Part shown: piece by piece, positions 40,663 to 49,074 of the stretch
How positions within the stretch are numbered: the first letter of the stretch is position 1
Layout: each line of letters opens with the position of its first letter
Assembly (NCBI RefSeq): GCF_017573505.1
Contig: NZ_JAGEOJ010000004.1
Coordinates: 496,001-560,000 of the forward strand
DNA from: Actinomadura barringtoniae
Lineage (GTDB): Bacteria; Actinomycetota; Actinomycetes; Streptosporangiales; Streptosporangiaceae
DNA length: 64,000 nucleotides
Reading direction: 5' to 3'
The notes under the pieces: model-generated
The model's input: the letters and a program-made list of their open reading frames with translations, nothing else
Databases searched by the model: none
What the model was told of the DNA's origin: nothing
Position numbers and translations under genes: made by a program

Positions 40663-42188
40663 GACCGCCCCACGCGTTCCTCCTCGCGCGAGGAGTTGTC
40701 CGCTGCACGGCGTTCCGCGGTGAGGGTGATGTTGCGCGGCATCCGGCCGAAGATCAGGCTGTGGAACGGGAAGATCGACCACCAGTACAGGTGACCCAGC
40801 AGGCCGTGAGGGTGGAAGAGCGCACGCTGGGTGTAGATGGAGCCCTGGCCGTTGCGATCGGGAGTCACCCGCAACTCCAGCCATGCCAGCCCGGGGAGAC
40901 GCATTTCGGCCCGAAGCCGGAGCAGCCGTCGCGACTCGCGGGCCTCGACACGCCAGAAGTCGAGAGAGTCCCCGACGCGCAGCCGCCGCCGGTCCCGGCG
41001 ACCGCGACGCAGCCCCACTCCCCCGAAAAGGCTGTCGAGCAGTCCGCGCAGCCGCCATGCCACCGGCAGGGAGTACCAGCCGTTCTCGCCGCCGATTCCC
41101 TCGATCACTTCCCACAACGCCTCGGGCGAGGCAGAGGTGCGCCTGGCCCGGCGATCCTGGTAGAGGCTGCCGCCCGCCCAGTCGGGGTCGGTGGGCAGCG
41201 GGTCGCTCGGCGCGCCCGGTGTCGACGCCGACGACCACCGTGTGGCCACGTCGGCGTCCTGGATCCGCCGGAGCGCCAGGGTGACCGCCCGGTCGAAACC
41301 GGCCAGGCCACCCGGCGGCTCGGGTACGAACTCGGCGATGTCATGCTCCCGGCAGACCACCTCGCTGGTCAGCGACTCCACCAGCGGACGCGCGATCCCG
41401 CTGGGCACCGGCGTGATCAGGCCGACCCACAGACTCGACAGCTTGGGCGACAACACGGGAACCGGCACGATCACCCGCCCGGGCAGCCCAGCGATGGCCG
41501 CGTACCTCAACATCATGTCCCGGTAGGTCAGCACGTCGGGCCCGCCGATGTCGAAGGCCCGATTCACCTCACGCGGCAGCTCGGCGACGCCCACCAGATA
41601 GCGCAGCACGTCCCGGATCGCGATCGGCTGGATCCGCGAACGCACCCAGCGCGGGGTGACCATGGCCGGAAGCCGTTCGGTCAGATACCGCAACATCTCG
41701 AACGACGCCGATCCCGATCCGAGAATCACCGCCGCGCGCAGGACCGCCGTCGGAACCCCGGACCGCAGCAGAATGTCGGCCACCTCAGCCCGCGACTCCA
41801 AATGATGCGACAGCCGCCCTCCCGAATACAGACCCCCGAGATAGACCACACGACCCACACCGGCCTTCTGAACGGCGTCCGCGAAATGGTGCGCCGCCTG
41901 CCGATCCCGCTCCGCGAAATCCCCCGCGCCACCGCCCATGGCATGGATCAGGTAATACGCGACGTCGACCCCATCAAGTGCCCCGGGCAACGTCTCCGGA
42001 GCAAGGACATCGCCCCGTACGATCTCCACCTCGCCGGCCCACGGATAATCAGCAAGCTTCTCCGGCCGCCGCACCATGCAGCGCACCCGATACCCCGCCG
42101 CCAGCAACTCGGGAACGAGCCGACCCCCGATGTATCCCGTCGCCCCGGTCACCAGACACGTCAGCCGTTCCCCCCGAGCACTCCCCAT
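40659..42188 (-). CDS. NAD(P)-binding (NmrA/atypical SDR) protein with DUF2867 domain
   Basis: This 509-residue protein has an N-terminal Rossmann fold (LVTGATGYIGGRLVPELLAAG, then VDVAYYLIHAMGG, VVYLGGLYSGG) covering about residues 1-300 and a C-terminal DUF2867-type domain with SLYQDRRARRTSASPEALWEVIEGIGGENGWY, RLRVGDSLDFWRVE and a closing HPHGLLGHLYWWSIFPFHSLIFGRMPRNI. This fusion is widespread in actinobacteria, and its enzymatic role is not known to me. I chose the second in-frame ATG because it gives the standard N-terminus directly before LTCLVTGATGY. Confidence 0.87.
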   Translation of the reverse strand: MGSARGERLTCLVTGATGYIGGRLVPELLAAGYRVRCMVRRPEKLADYPWAGEVEIVRGDVLAPETLPGALDGVDVAYYLIHAMGGGAGDFAERDRQAAHHFADAVQKAGVGRVVYLGGLYSGGRLSHHLESRAEVADILLRSGVPTAVLRAAVILGSGSASFEMLRYLTERLPAMVTPRWVRSRIQPIAIRDVLRYLVGVAELPREVNRAFDIGGPDVLTYRDMMLRYAAIAGLPGRVIVPVPVLSPKLSSLWVGLITPVPSGIARPLVESLTSEVVCREHDIAEFVPEPPGGLAGFDRAVTLALRRIQDADVATRWSSASTPGAPSDPLPTDPDWAGGSLYQDRRARRTSASPEALWEVIEGIGGENGWYSLPVAWRLRGLLDSLFGGVGLRRGRRDRRRLRVGDSLDFWRVEARESRRLLRLRAEMRLPGLAWLELRVTPDRNGQGSIYTQRALFHPHGLLGHLYWWSIFPFHSLIFGRMPRNITLTAERRAADNSSREEERVGRS

Positions 42189-42278
42189 TCGCAGGCGATA
42201 CCCACTTTGCGCCCCCGCACCCATCCCCCAACGCTGACCAACACATCAGAGACCCACTCGATCGCCTTGGGGGCGTTC

Positions 42279-42311
42279 ACCAGGCACCGCACCCGCTGCG
42301 CGGTGCCTGGT
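42279..42311 (-). terminator. Strong hairpin terminator after the secreted protease gene
   Basis: ACCAGGCACCGC (42279-42290) and GCGGTGCCTGGT (42300-42311) form a perfect 12-bp stem with a 9-base loop, 19 bases past the stop codon of the protease gene. Confidence 0.8.
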
Positions 42312-42329
42312 TTCGCGCTTCGGCGACCG

Positions 42330-43088
42330 TCAGGTCGCCAGTTGGAAGCCCGCGCCGACACCACCGTTGGCGTCCATGTCCTTCAGGATGCTGAGGATGG
42401 GCGTGCTGTGCTGCAGGCCCCAGGCGTTGCCGACCAGGGTCGTGCCGACCGCGACCGGGGAGCCCGAGTCGCCGGCCCAGGTCCAGATCGTGTGGGTGAA
42501 CCAGATCTTGTCCTCGCCGACCTTCGCGCCGCAGGTCAGGCCGGTCGTGTGGCCCTCCTTGCACATGACGGTGCCGTTGGAGGGCGGCGCGCCGACCGAG
42601 GTCAGGGTCACGCCGCCGACGGTGGACGTGGGGTGCACCTTCGCCGGGTCCAGCTTGATCACCGAGTAGTCCAGGCCGGGCGTACCGCCAGAGACGTAGT
42701 TGTTGGGCGTGCTGACGTAGGTGACCTTCCCGATGACCCCGGCCTCCAGGTCGGGGTTGATCTCGTTGGCCCAGTTCACGCTCGTGCCCGACGGGACGGT
42801 GTTGCGGTAGACGTCCTCGCCGACCAGCTTCGTGCCGTCCTCGGTGATGAAGCAGTGCGCGTTGGTCAGCGCGACGAGGTCGCCGTCGCGGTCGTGCCCG
42901 ATGGCGGTGAGGGTGCAGCCGTAGCTGGTGGCCTGCGTCGGTTCGCCCGGCCGTCCCTGGTCGAACGCGATTCCGCTGCCGCCGCCCAGCGTGACGGGCG
43001 CGGCGGCCGCGTTCGCGACCGGGGCGGCGATGACGGAGGTCGCGAGCGCGAAGACGGCGAGGGCACCGCGGCGTAGTGATCGTGACAT
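42330..43088 (-). CDS. Secreted trypsin/chymotrypsin-type serine protease (S1 family)
   Basis: This 252-residue protein has a Sec signal peptide (RSLRRGALAVFALATSVIAAPVANAA, cleavage near residue 28). The catalytic triad is His78 in LTNAHCF, Asp140 in GLDYSVIKL and Ser208 in WAGDSGSPV. Cysteine pairs (58/79 and 176/186) fit two disulphides. It lacks the long alpha-lytic-type pro-region. The role would be extracellular protein degradation or signalling. It is followed by a strong terminator and is monocistronic. Confidence 0.9.
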   Translation of the reverse strand: MSRSLRRGALAVFALATSVIAAPVANAAAAPVTLGGGSGIAFDQGRPGEPTQATSYGCTLTAIGHDRDGDLVALTNAHCFITEDGTKLVGEDVYRNTVPSGTSVNWANEINPDLEAGVIGKVTYVSTPNNYVSGGTPGLDYSVIKLDPAKVHPTSTVGGVTLTSVGAPPSNGTVMCKEGHTTGLTCGAKVGEDKIWFTHTIWTWAGDSGSPVAVGTTLVGNAWGLQHSTPILSILKDMDANGGVGAGFQLAT

Positions 43089-43238
43089 GGGGTCCGCTCT
43101 TTCGAAGGGGGAACGCTGCCAAATAAACGATCGCGTCTGCCAGTAAAGCCCCCCATGCACCCCCTGTCCAACAACAACGGTCAGGCCGTTTGGAGCGTGG
43201 GTCAGCGCCGCCGTCACCGTTGCCTTGCATCGGGCCGC

Positions 43239-43460
43239 ATGGATGATCATCCCCCCGCCGTTCGCGATGAGCACGTTCTGGATTTCCCTGAGTCGTGGTT
43301 GGAGGATCTGATCCCCCGGCGCGGGGGTCTGGTCGCACCGCCCGAGGCCGCTCCGCGCGAGGAGGCGCGGGCCGCGATACGCGAGAGCCTGGAGGCGGGG
43401 CGACCGGTCGTCCGCGACGTACCGAACCGGACGATACGGAATCCGACATCCGCACGCTGA
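43239..43460 (+). CDS. Small hypothetical ORF, possible N-terminal remnant
   Basis: A 73-residue frame lies in the 516-base space between the protease and lysozyme genes. The sequence HVLDFPESWLEDLIPRRGG looks like real coding sequence and resembles, in my reading, the start of large DUF4132-type proteins. It runs into a stop after ARAAIRESLEAGRPVVRD. No ribosome binding site is obvious. It may be a truncated leftover of a larger gene. The rest of the gap holds nothing that I can identify. Confidence 0.35.
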   Translation: MDDHPPAVRDEHVLDFPESWLEDLIPRRGGLVAPPEAAPREEARAAIRESLEAGRPVVRDVPNRTIRNPTSAR

Positions 43461-43604
43461 TACGCCGAGCATTCTGATCGCGCTCGATCGGCGGTCTCGG
43501 TGAAGCCAAAGGGTAGCAATCTGCACCATTTACCCCTTGAATAACTATTCGACCCAGAACACCTGACTCCCAAGTCACCCCTCAAGGTCGTTGGAGGTCG
43601 ATCC

Positions 43605-44441
43605 GTGCTCGGATCAAAGCCGTCCCCCCGCCCCCCGCACAGACCGTTCATCGTGGCAGGCACCCTCATCGCCCTCCTCGCGTCAGCGATCGCGACGCCA
43701 GGTACGGCGACCGCCGCCACCCCGCACAACGGACCCGACCAGCACTGGGCCGGGTCCGAGATCGCCAAGCACGAGACGGACCCTCCCGGCGAGGCGCCAC
43801 CGCCATCGCTGGCCGCGTCCGTGGAAGGCGTGGACGTCAGCAGCCATCAGGGCAACGTCAACTGGTCGACGCTATGGAACAGCGGCGTACGGTTCGCCTA
43901 CGTCAAGGCCACCGAATCCAACAGCTACATCAGCCCCTACTTCGCGCAGCAGTACAACGGCTCCTACAACATCGGCATGATCCGGGGCGCGTACCACTTC
44001 GCGGTCCCCAACAGCTCCAGCGGAGCGACGCAGGCGAACTACTTCGTGGACCACGGCGGCGGCTGGTCACGCGACGGCAAGACGCTGCCGGGCGCCCTCG
44101 ACATGGAGTACAACCCGTACGGGCAGACCTGCTACTCGATGAGCGCCGGCGCACTGATCAGCTGGATGCAGCAGTGGTTCGCGACCTACAAGTCGCGCAC
44201 CGGCAGGGACGCCGTGATCTACACCTCCACCAGCTGGTGGAAGACCTGCACGGGCAACTACAGCGGCTTCGGCGCGATCAACCCGCTCTGGATCCCGCGC
44301 TACGGCTCATCGGTCGGTGAACTGCCGGCCGGCTGGGGCTTCCACACCATCTGGCAGTACACCAGCACGGGCCCGACCGTCGGCGACCACAACCGCTTCA
44401 ACGGCGCCTACGACCGTCTCCAAGCACTCGCCAACGGCTGA
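43605..44441 (+). CDS. Secreted GH25 lysozyme (muramidase)
   Basis: This 278-residue protein starts at GTG with TTGGAGG upstream and carries a signal peptide ending near TATAA (residue 38). The GH25 barrel begins at VEGVDVSSHQGNVNWSTLW with the family Asp, has VRFAYVKATESNSYISPYFAQQY, and the catalytic DxE in ALDMEYNPYG; WIPRYG and IWQYTS close the barrel. A proline-rich spacer separates signal and domain. No cell-wall-binding repeat follows. It would cleave peptidoglycan, for remodelling of the own wall or lysis of other bacteria. Confidence 0.93.
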   Translation: MLGSKPSPRPPHRPFIVAGTLIALLASAIATPGTATAATPHNGPDQHWAGSEIAKHETDPPGEAPPPSLAASVEGVDVSSHQGNVNWSTLWNSGVRFAYVKATESNSYISPYFAQQYNGSYNIGMIRGAYHFAVPNSSSGATQANYFVDHGGGWSRDGKTLPGALDMEYNPYGQTCYSMSAGALISWMQQWFATYKSRTGRDAVIYTSTSWWKTCTGNYSGFGAINPLWIPRYGSSVGELPAGWGFHTIWQYTSTGPTVGDHNRFNGAYDRLQALANG

Positions 44442-44493
44442 CCCCACCCGCGCGCACCACACACCTCGTGCGCACCCGCCACACCACACACTC

Positions 44494-44529
44494 CGTGCTC
44501 ACGCCCCGCACCAGCGGGGCGTGAGCACG
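44494..44529. terminator. Very strong hairpin terminator, 16-bp perfect stem
   Basis: CGTGCTCACGCCCCGC (44494-44509) and its exact complement (44514-44529) are separated by the tetraloop ACCA. The hairpin sits between the lysozyme gene and the convergent MerR gene and can serve both. Confidence 0.85.
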
Positions 44530-44598
44530 ATCTCCCCCGACATCCCGGCCCCGCGACACCCCAGCCCCGAGATGAGGAGACAGCTCCCGCACACTGAG

Positions 44599-44967
44599 TC
44601 ACCCGGGGATCGGCAGCGCGGTTTCCCCTCGGCCGATGAGGTCGTTCAGAACGGTCCGTGCGTCCTGGAGTGCCTCGATGCTCTGATCGATCCGGTCGCG
44701 TTCACCGCGGAGGCGTTCGACCACACCGGCGCAGGCGGGGGTGGGCAGAGAGTCGTCCCGCAGGCAGGACGAGACCTCGGCGATCGTGGCAGTGGAGAGT
44801 CCGGCGCCCAGGAGGACGCGAATCTTCCGTACGGCACCCACATCCGTGTCGGCATATTCGCGGTAGCCGTTGGCGGCCCGTTCGGGTGCCAGCAGTCCCT
44901 GCCTCTCGTAGTACCGTAGGAGTTGCTCGTCGACTCCGGTCAGCCTGGCCAACTCCCCGATGCGCAT
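44599..44967 (-). CDS. MerR-family regulator
   Basis: This 122-residue protein starts MRIGELARLTGVDEQLLRYYERQGLL with the family HTH, then GYREYADTDV and a dimerisation helix ERLRGERDRIDQSIEALQDARTVL. No metal-binding cysteine pair is present, so it belongs to the small-molecule or redox branch. It is divergent from an NmrA-type reductase gene. Such MerR/NmrA pairs are common, and the promoter between them shows the 19-bp spacer typical of MerR targets. The reductase gene itself is broken. Confidence 0.92.
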   Translation of the reverse strand: MRIGELARLTGVDEQLLRYYERQGLLAPERAANGYREYADTDVGAVRKIRVLLGAGLSTATIAEVSSCLRDDSLPTPACAGVVERLRGERDRIDQSIEALQDARTVLNDLIGRGETALPIPG

Positions 44968-44984
44968 GAGGCCCCCTTCACGGC

Positions 44985-45015
44985 TTGACCTTGTAACCGG
45001 TTTCAGACCTTACCT
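44985..45015 (+). promoter_or_regulatory. MerR-type promoter with 19-bp spacer
   Basis: TTGACC (44985-44990) and TTACCT (45010-45015) are 19 bases apart, the over-long spacing that MerR activators correct by DNA distortion. AACCGGTT (44995-45002) is a palindrome inside the spacer. The promoter runs straight into the truncated reductase gene. Confidence 0.65.
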
Positions 45016-45716
45016 TCGCCAGTGATCACGGCAACCAGGTCATCATCTCGGCGGTCCAGGGTGGGCCGGACGTGGTCGTCGACGGGCAGGTCAACCTGCT
45101 CCGCGCCGCCGAGAAGGCCGGGGTACCGCGCATGATCCCCTCGGACTTCGCGATCGATCTGTTCAAGCTCGACTATGGCGACAACGTCTTCCTGGATCAC
45201 CGTAAGAAGGCCGACGAGGCGTTCGAGGGCAGTCCGGTGAAGCAGACCTCCATCCTGAACGGGGCGTTCCTGGAAGTCATGACGGCCCCGTTCATCGAGA
45301 TGATCGACTGGGAGGCCGGCACGTTCGACTACTGGGGAGACGGCGACCAGCCCTGCGACTTCACCACCGTCCCGGACACCGCCGCCTACACCGCGGCCGC
45401 CGCGCTCGACCCGAGCACCGCCGCCCGCAACCTCCAGGTCGCGGGCGACGTGGTGACCATGAAGGAGTTCCACGCGGCCATGCAGCGCGGCTCAGGCCGT
45501 TCCCTGGAACTCCGGCGCAAGGGCGACGTCGATGACCTGCACGCCGAGATCCAGCGCCGCAAGGCCGCCGGGAACCCCGTGACCGGCTACGTCGCCCTGC
45601 AGTACGTATGGGCGATGGTCAGCGGCAAGGCCAAGCTCGACTCGCTCGACAACACCCGCTACCCCACCATCACCCCCACCAGCGCCGCCGACTTCGCCCG
45701 CCGGTTCGCCGCCTGA
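45009..45716 (+). pseudogene. N-terminally deleted NmrA-type NAD(P)-binding reductase
   Basis: Coding similarity starts abruptly near 45009 (DLTFASDHGNQVIISAVQGG) and continues to a normal C-terminus (DFTTVPDTAAYTAAAALDP, LQYVWAMVSGKAKLD, TSAADFARRFAA). The Rossmann start with its GxxGxxG loop and about 60-70 residues are missing, and an in-frame TAA lies at 44994-44996. The deletion joins the MerR-controlled promoter directly to mid-gene. Translation could begin at GTG 45072 and give 214 residues, but without the cofactor loop it should be inactive. It resembles NmrA/isoflavone-reductase-like proteins. Confidence 0.8.
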
Positions 45717-45843
45717 ACGGAACGCCCCGATGACCACCCGACCCCGGTGGCCGTCGGGGCGCCTGCCCACTCGGGGGCAGACCGTTGCCGTACCACGGCC
45801 CGCCACCGCGCAAGCTCCTCCCGCAACGGCCTCAGTCAGGCCA

Positions 45844-45960
45844 TCAGCTGTGCACGGAGGGCACGTCCGCCGTGAACAGCGGAGTCTCACGAGGCAGCCC
45901 CACCTGCGAGAGAAGACGCTGGTCGTCCTCGGCAAGGCCGATCTCCGCACGGTTGATCAT
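45844..45960 (-). pseudogene. Short remnant resembling a SUKH-type immunity protein N-terminus
   Basis: In the 373-base stretch between the reductase pseudogene and the PucR gene, the minus strand encodes MINRAEIGLAEDDQRLLSQV followed by GLPRETPLFTADV before a stop. The GLPRE..LFTAD pattern is like the start of SUKH-4/SMI1-type proteins. The body of such a protein is absent. I see nothing else in this stretch. Confidence 0.3.
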
Positions 45961-46089
45961 GAGCCGGGAGTCCGTCACACCCGCGAACACGACAGAAGGA
46001 AAGATCTGTCACGAAGGTGCGCAGGAGGCTTGAGGGGTTGCGCAGGCGTCCGCTTGTCTGTGATGCAGGTTACGTCTACTTTCTGGACC

Positions 46090-47316
46090 ATGCGGTATCG
46101 GCTGATTGAGCATGAGATCCCGGACATGGAGGTGGCCGGCCTCATCACGGTGCTGCGTGAACGAATCGACGAGGTCGCGCACGAGGCCGTGGCCGCCATC
46201 GCCGCCGAGCTGCCGGTCCTGGTACGTCCGCACGAACCGCAGTACGCGAAACGGTTGAACCAGTCGGTGTCATGGACGATCAGCGGGTTCATCGACCTGA
46301 TGGAGGACGACGAGACCAGCCAGGAGGACATCAAGGCCTTCTTCCGCGAGTACGGGGCCTGGATCTCCGAACAAGGCCTCGGCCCCGAGGTCTGGGAGAC
46401 GGCGTTCCGGGTCGGAACGGGCGTGACGATCAGCCGTCTCAGCGAGGTCGTTCAGGGTCATCCGGGGGTGACCACGACGATCATCGGGCTCATCGCGCAG
46501 CGGACGATGGGCTACGTGGACGACCTGGCGTCGGCGATGCGGGCCGGGTATTCGGAGAACGCCGCCGCGGCCGCGGAGGGAGAGCGACGTCGGCGGCGTC
46601 GGCAACTGCTGGAGCTTCTGCTGAGTCGCGACCCCGCACCCAAAGACATCGAACGGCTCGCAGAGGCGGCTCAGTGGCCCGCGCCCCGTTCGGCCGCGGC
46701 CATCGCACTCCTGCCCCGCGACAACGGCCTGGCTCCTGAGTTTCACGCCGATACCCTGATCGGAACGTACGACGACCGCCCCTGCGCGATCGTGTACGAC
46801 CCCGACGGGCCTGGCCGACGGGCCGCCTACACACGCGAACTGCACGGATGGAGCGCCGCGGTAGGGCCGACCGTACCACTCACCGAACTGGCCCGATCGC
46901 TGGCCTGGGCCCGCGAGACCCTGGACCTCTTCGCGAACGGCGACGGCGGCCCCTTGTGGTTCGCCGTCGACAACATCCCGCTCCTCCAGGCCGCGCGCGA
47001 CCCATACATGTCGGCGCACCTGGTCACCTACCGCCTCGCTCCGCTGATGACCTTGCCGAGAACGCAGCGCCAGCGCTTGGCCGTGACCCTGCAGCACCTG
47101 CTGCAGTCGGGATTCAGAGCCGTGGACGTCGCGGACCGCCTGTACGTCCACCCCCAGACGATCCGCTATCGGCTCCGCCAACTCGACGAGCTCTTCGGGC
47201 CCGCCCTGCGAAACCCTCACCTCCACCTCGAGTACAGCCTGGCGCTGCACTACCTGCTGAACCTGCCCCTCGGCGAGCAGAACCCCGAAAAAACCCGACA
47301 GAAGCTCACGAGCTAG
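46090..47316 (+). CDS. PucR/CdaR-type transcriptional regulator
   Basis: This 408-residue protein has an N-terminal helical domain (ERIDEVAHEAVAAIAAELP, YGAWISEQGLGPEVWETAFRVG), a middle GGDEF-like/PucR segment and the family-defining C-terminal HTH AVDVADRLYVHPQTIRYRLRQLDELFG at about residues 340-375. This branch (often with an RsbR-like N-terminus) is abundant in filamentous actinomycetes. The start is uncertain: ATG 46090 gives the conserved MRYRLIEHEIPD, while ATG 46063 adds 9 residues; neither has a clear ribosome binding site. Its target genes are not evident. Confidence 0.85.
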   Translation: MRYRLIEHEIPDMEVAGLITVLRERIDEVAHEAVAAIAAELPVLVRPHEPQYAKRLNQSVSWTISGFIDLMEDDETSQEDIKAFFREYGAWISEQGLGPEVWETAFRVGTGVTISRLSEVVQGHPGVTTTIIGLIAQRTMGYVDDLASAMRAGYSENAAAAAEGERRRRRRQLLELLLSRDPAPKDIERLAEAAQWPAPRSAAAIALLPRDNGLAPEFHADTLIGTYDDRPCAIVYDPDGPGRRAAYTRELHGWSAAVGPTVPLTELARSLAWARETLDLFANGDGGPLWFAVDNIPLLQAARDPYMSAHLVTYRLAPLMTLPRTQRQRLAVTLQHLLQSGFRAVDVADRLYVHPQTIRYRLRQLDELFGPALRNPHLHLEYSLALHYLLNLPLGEQNPEKTRQKLTS

Positions 47317-47513
47317 ACACCCACCCGTCACGTCAACAACCCAGCAGACTCCGCTGCTCGCCGCCGCCGAGCTCTCGAAGAAAGAAGGATTCGCCGTACT
47401 GCCCACCGACAACGCGCTGTACGTGCGCGCCGGCGCAGGCATCACCGCCTTGCACCACACCGGAGCCATAGCCTGCGCGAAGGTCTGGAGGCAGCTGCGC
47501 GGCCATCAATTCT

Positions 47514-48122
47514 TCAGGTTCGGCGCGAGATGACCATGATGTATTCGCAGGAGGCGTTCGTTCGGTTGGCGAAGCCGTGGTCCGCGTCGGCCTGAAAGAA
47601 CAGAGAGTCGCCTGCATTCAAGGTCTCGCTGATCCCGCCGATCGCGACGGTGAGGGTGCCTTCGAGCACCACGAGTTGCTTCTCCGTACCGGGCGGATAT
47701 GCGGGCAGCAGCCCGGTGGAGACCTGCGCGGGGAGGTAGTGAACGACCATCTCGGCGTCTCCCGCACCCGGAGCCGCTGACACGATGTGCCGCTCGAAGC
47801 CGGTTTCCGGGTCACGGAAAACGGGGCGATCGTTCTTACGCATGACAATGGCCACGCCCGACGCGGCAGCGGCCGGCGCACCAACCAGATCCGAGAGCGA
47901 TGCGCCGAGCGCGTGGGCGATCCTGGACGCGACGCCGATCGTCGGACTCTTCTCACCGCGTTCGACCTTGGACAGCATCGCCCGGCTGACCGACGACCGT
48001 ATGGACAGCTGCTCCAGCGTCAGGCCCGCCTCCTCGCGGCGTCGCCGCACGTTAACGCCGAACGCGCCGGCCAGGTCGTCACCGTGCTGCTCTCCGGCCG
48101 CGCTTACGTCGTGCTCGCCCAC
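47514..48122 (-). CDS. XRE-family regulator with C-terminal cupin
   Basis: This 202-residue protein starts at GTG with GAGGAG upstream. The HTH covers about residues 22-76 (VRRRREEAGLTLEQLSIRSSVSRAMLSKVERGEKSPTIGVASRIAHAL) and the cupin about 110-195 (LLPAYPPGTEKQLVVLEGTL, LNAGDSLFFQADADHGFAN). This is the standard form of PuuR/HipB-like metabolic regulators that sense a small molecule with the cupin. It is divergent from a metallo-beta-lactamase-fold hydrolase gene with a perfect inverted repeat between them. Confidence 0.92.
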   Translation of the reverse strand: MGEHDVSAAGEQHGDDLAGAFGVNVRRRREEAGLTLEQLSIRSSVSRAMLSKVERGEKSPTIGVASRIAHALGASLSDLVGAPAAAASGVAIVMRKNDRPVFRDPETGFERHIVSAAPGAGDAEMVVHYLPAQVSTGLLPAYPPGTEKQLVVLEGTLTVAIGGISETLNAGDSLFFQADADHGFANRTNASCEYIMVISRRT

Positions 48123-48176
48123 CGTGCTCCTCGATCGATGAATACCCGCAGCCCCACAGTGTAGAGTTTCTCCTAA

Positions 48177-48193
48177 AGAAGACGTACTCTTCT
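48177..48193. promoter_or_regulatory. Candidate XRE-cupin operator AGAAGA-CGTAC-TCTTCT
   Basis: This is a perfect 6-bp inverted repeat with a 5-base spacer in the 107-base divergent region, AT-rich against the background and 37 bases before the hydrolase start. Confidence 0.65.
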
Positions 48194-48229
48194 ATCGAAG
48201 AACCACCCGCCCAACACAACGGAGGTTCC

Positions 48230-49039
48230 ATGCGTTTGATCTCGAGTGGCCGACACCACGCCACGTTCGAGTTCGGCGACCTGCAGGTGATCTCGCTACG
48301 CGACGGGTACATCGACATGCCGCCGACACGGCTCCGCGACGAGAACGGACGCGCACTCAGAGAGCTGCCGGCCGCCGTACCGCTGGCCGGGGACAACTTG
48401 CGACTGTCGGTCAACGCCTTCTTCGTCACCGACGGAACCCGGTCGCTTCTCATCGACACCGGCGCGTCCAACGCCTGGCACGAGCCCACCATGGGGCTGA
48501 TCTACGACGCGCTCCTCGAAGCGGGAATCGACCGCGCACAGATCACCGATGTGGCCATCACCCACAAGCACCAAGACCACGTGAGCGGCCTGATCGCCCC
48601 GGACGGTTCAGAGGCGTTCACCGAACTCGAGCGAGTGTGGGTCGGCGCGGGCGATACCTCAGTGTTCACCGGGCGGCTGGAGCCGATCCGCGACCGGGTC
48701 GTCCCCGTGTCGGAGAAGGTCGCGATCAACGACTGGGCCACCGCGATCCCGACACCGGGCCACACCCCCGGTCACACCGTCTACGACATCCGGAGCGGCA
48801 CCGGCCACCTACTCGCCTGGGGCGACACCGTGCACGTCCCCACGCTCCAATTCGATCAGCCGAACGTGTCCTGGGAACTCGACGGCGACCAGTCCCAGGC
48901 CCGCGCCGCGCGAGCGGCCCTCCTCGAACAGTTGACCCGACCAAACCACTTCGTCGCCGGCGCCCACCTCGACTCCCCCGGCATAGCCCGCGTAACCCCC
49001 TCCGCCAACGGCTACGCGCTGGAATACCTAGCACCGTGA
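48230..49039 (+). CDS. MBL-fold metallo-hydrolase
   Basis: This 269-residue protein has the metal motif HKHQDH in AITHKHQDHVSG, His in TPGHTPGH, Asp in AWGDTVHVP and a late His in VAGAHLDSPG. GGAGG precedes the ATG. Spacing and the closing GAHL motif are like quorum-quenching lactonases and related YtnP-type enzymes (AHL-lactonase family), though other MBL hydrolases share them. The divergent cupin regulator presumably controls it. Confidence 0.88.
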   Translation: MRLISSGRHHATFEFGDLQVISLRDGYIDMPPTRLRDENGRALRELPAAVPLAGDNLRLSVNAFFVTDGTRSLLIDTGASNAWHEPTMGLIYDALLEAGIDRAQITDVAITHKHQDHVSGLIAPDGSEAFTELERVWVGAGDTSVFTGRLEPIRDRVVPVSEKVAINDWATAIPTPGHTPGHTVYDIRSGTGHLLAWGDTVHVPTLQFDQPNVSWELDGDQSQARAARAALLEQLTRPNHFVAGAHLDSPGIARVTPSANGYALEYLAP

Positions 49040-49074
49040 GTGACAGGTAGAGCTGTGCGTCGGGGTGCATCCGG

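Noticed and set aside
43247..43768. 173-codon minus-strand frame between protease and lysozyme genes
   Set aside because: It overlaps the lysozyme start on the other strand and shows no family pattern.
47317..47513. Possible coding remnant (KKEGFAVLPTDNALYVR-like) between the PucR and XRE genes
   Set aside because: The frame looks coding-like but matches no family I can name, has no start and is too short to call.
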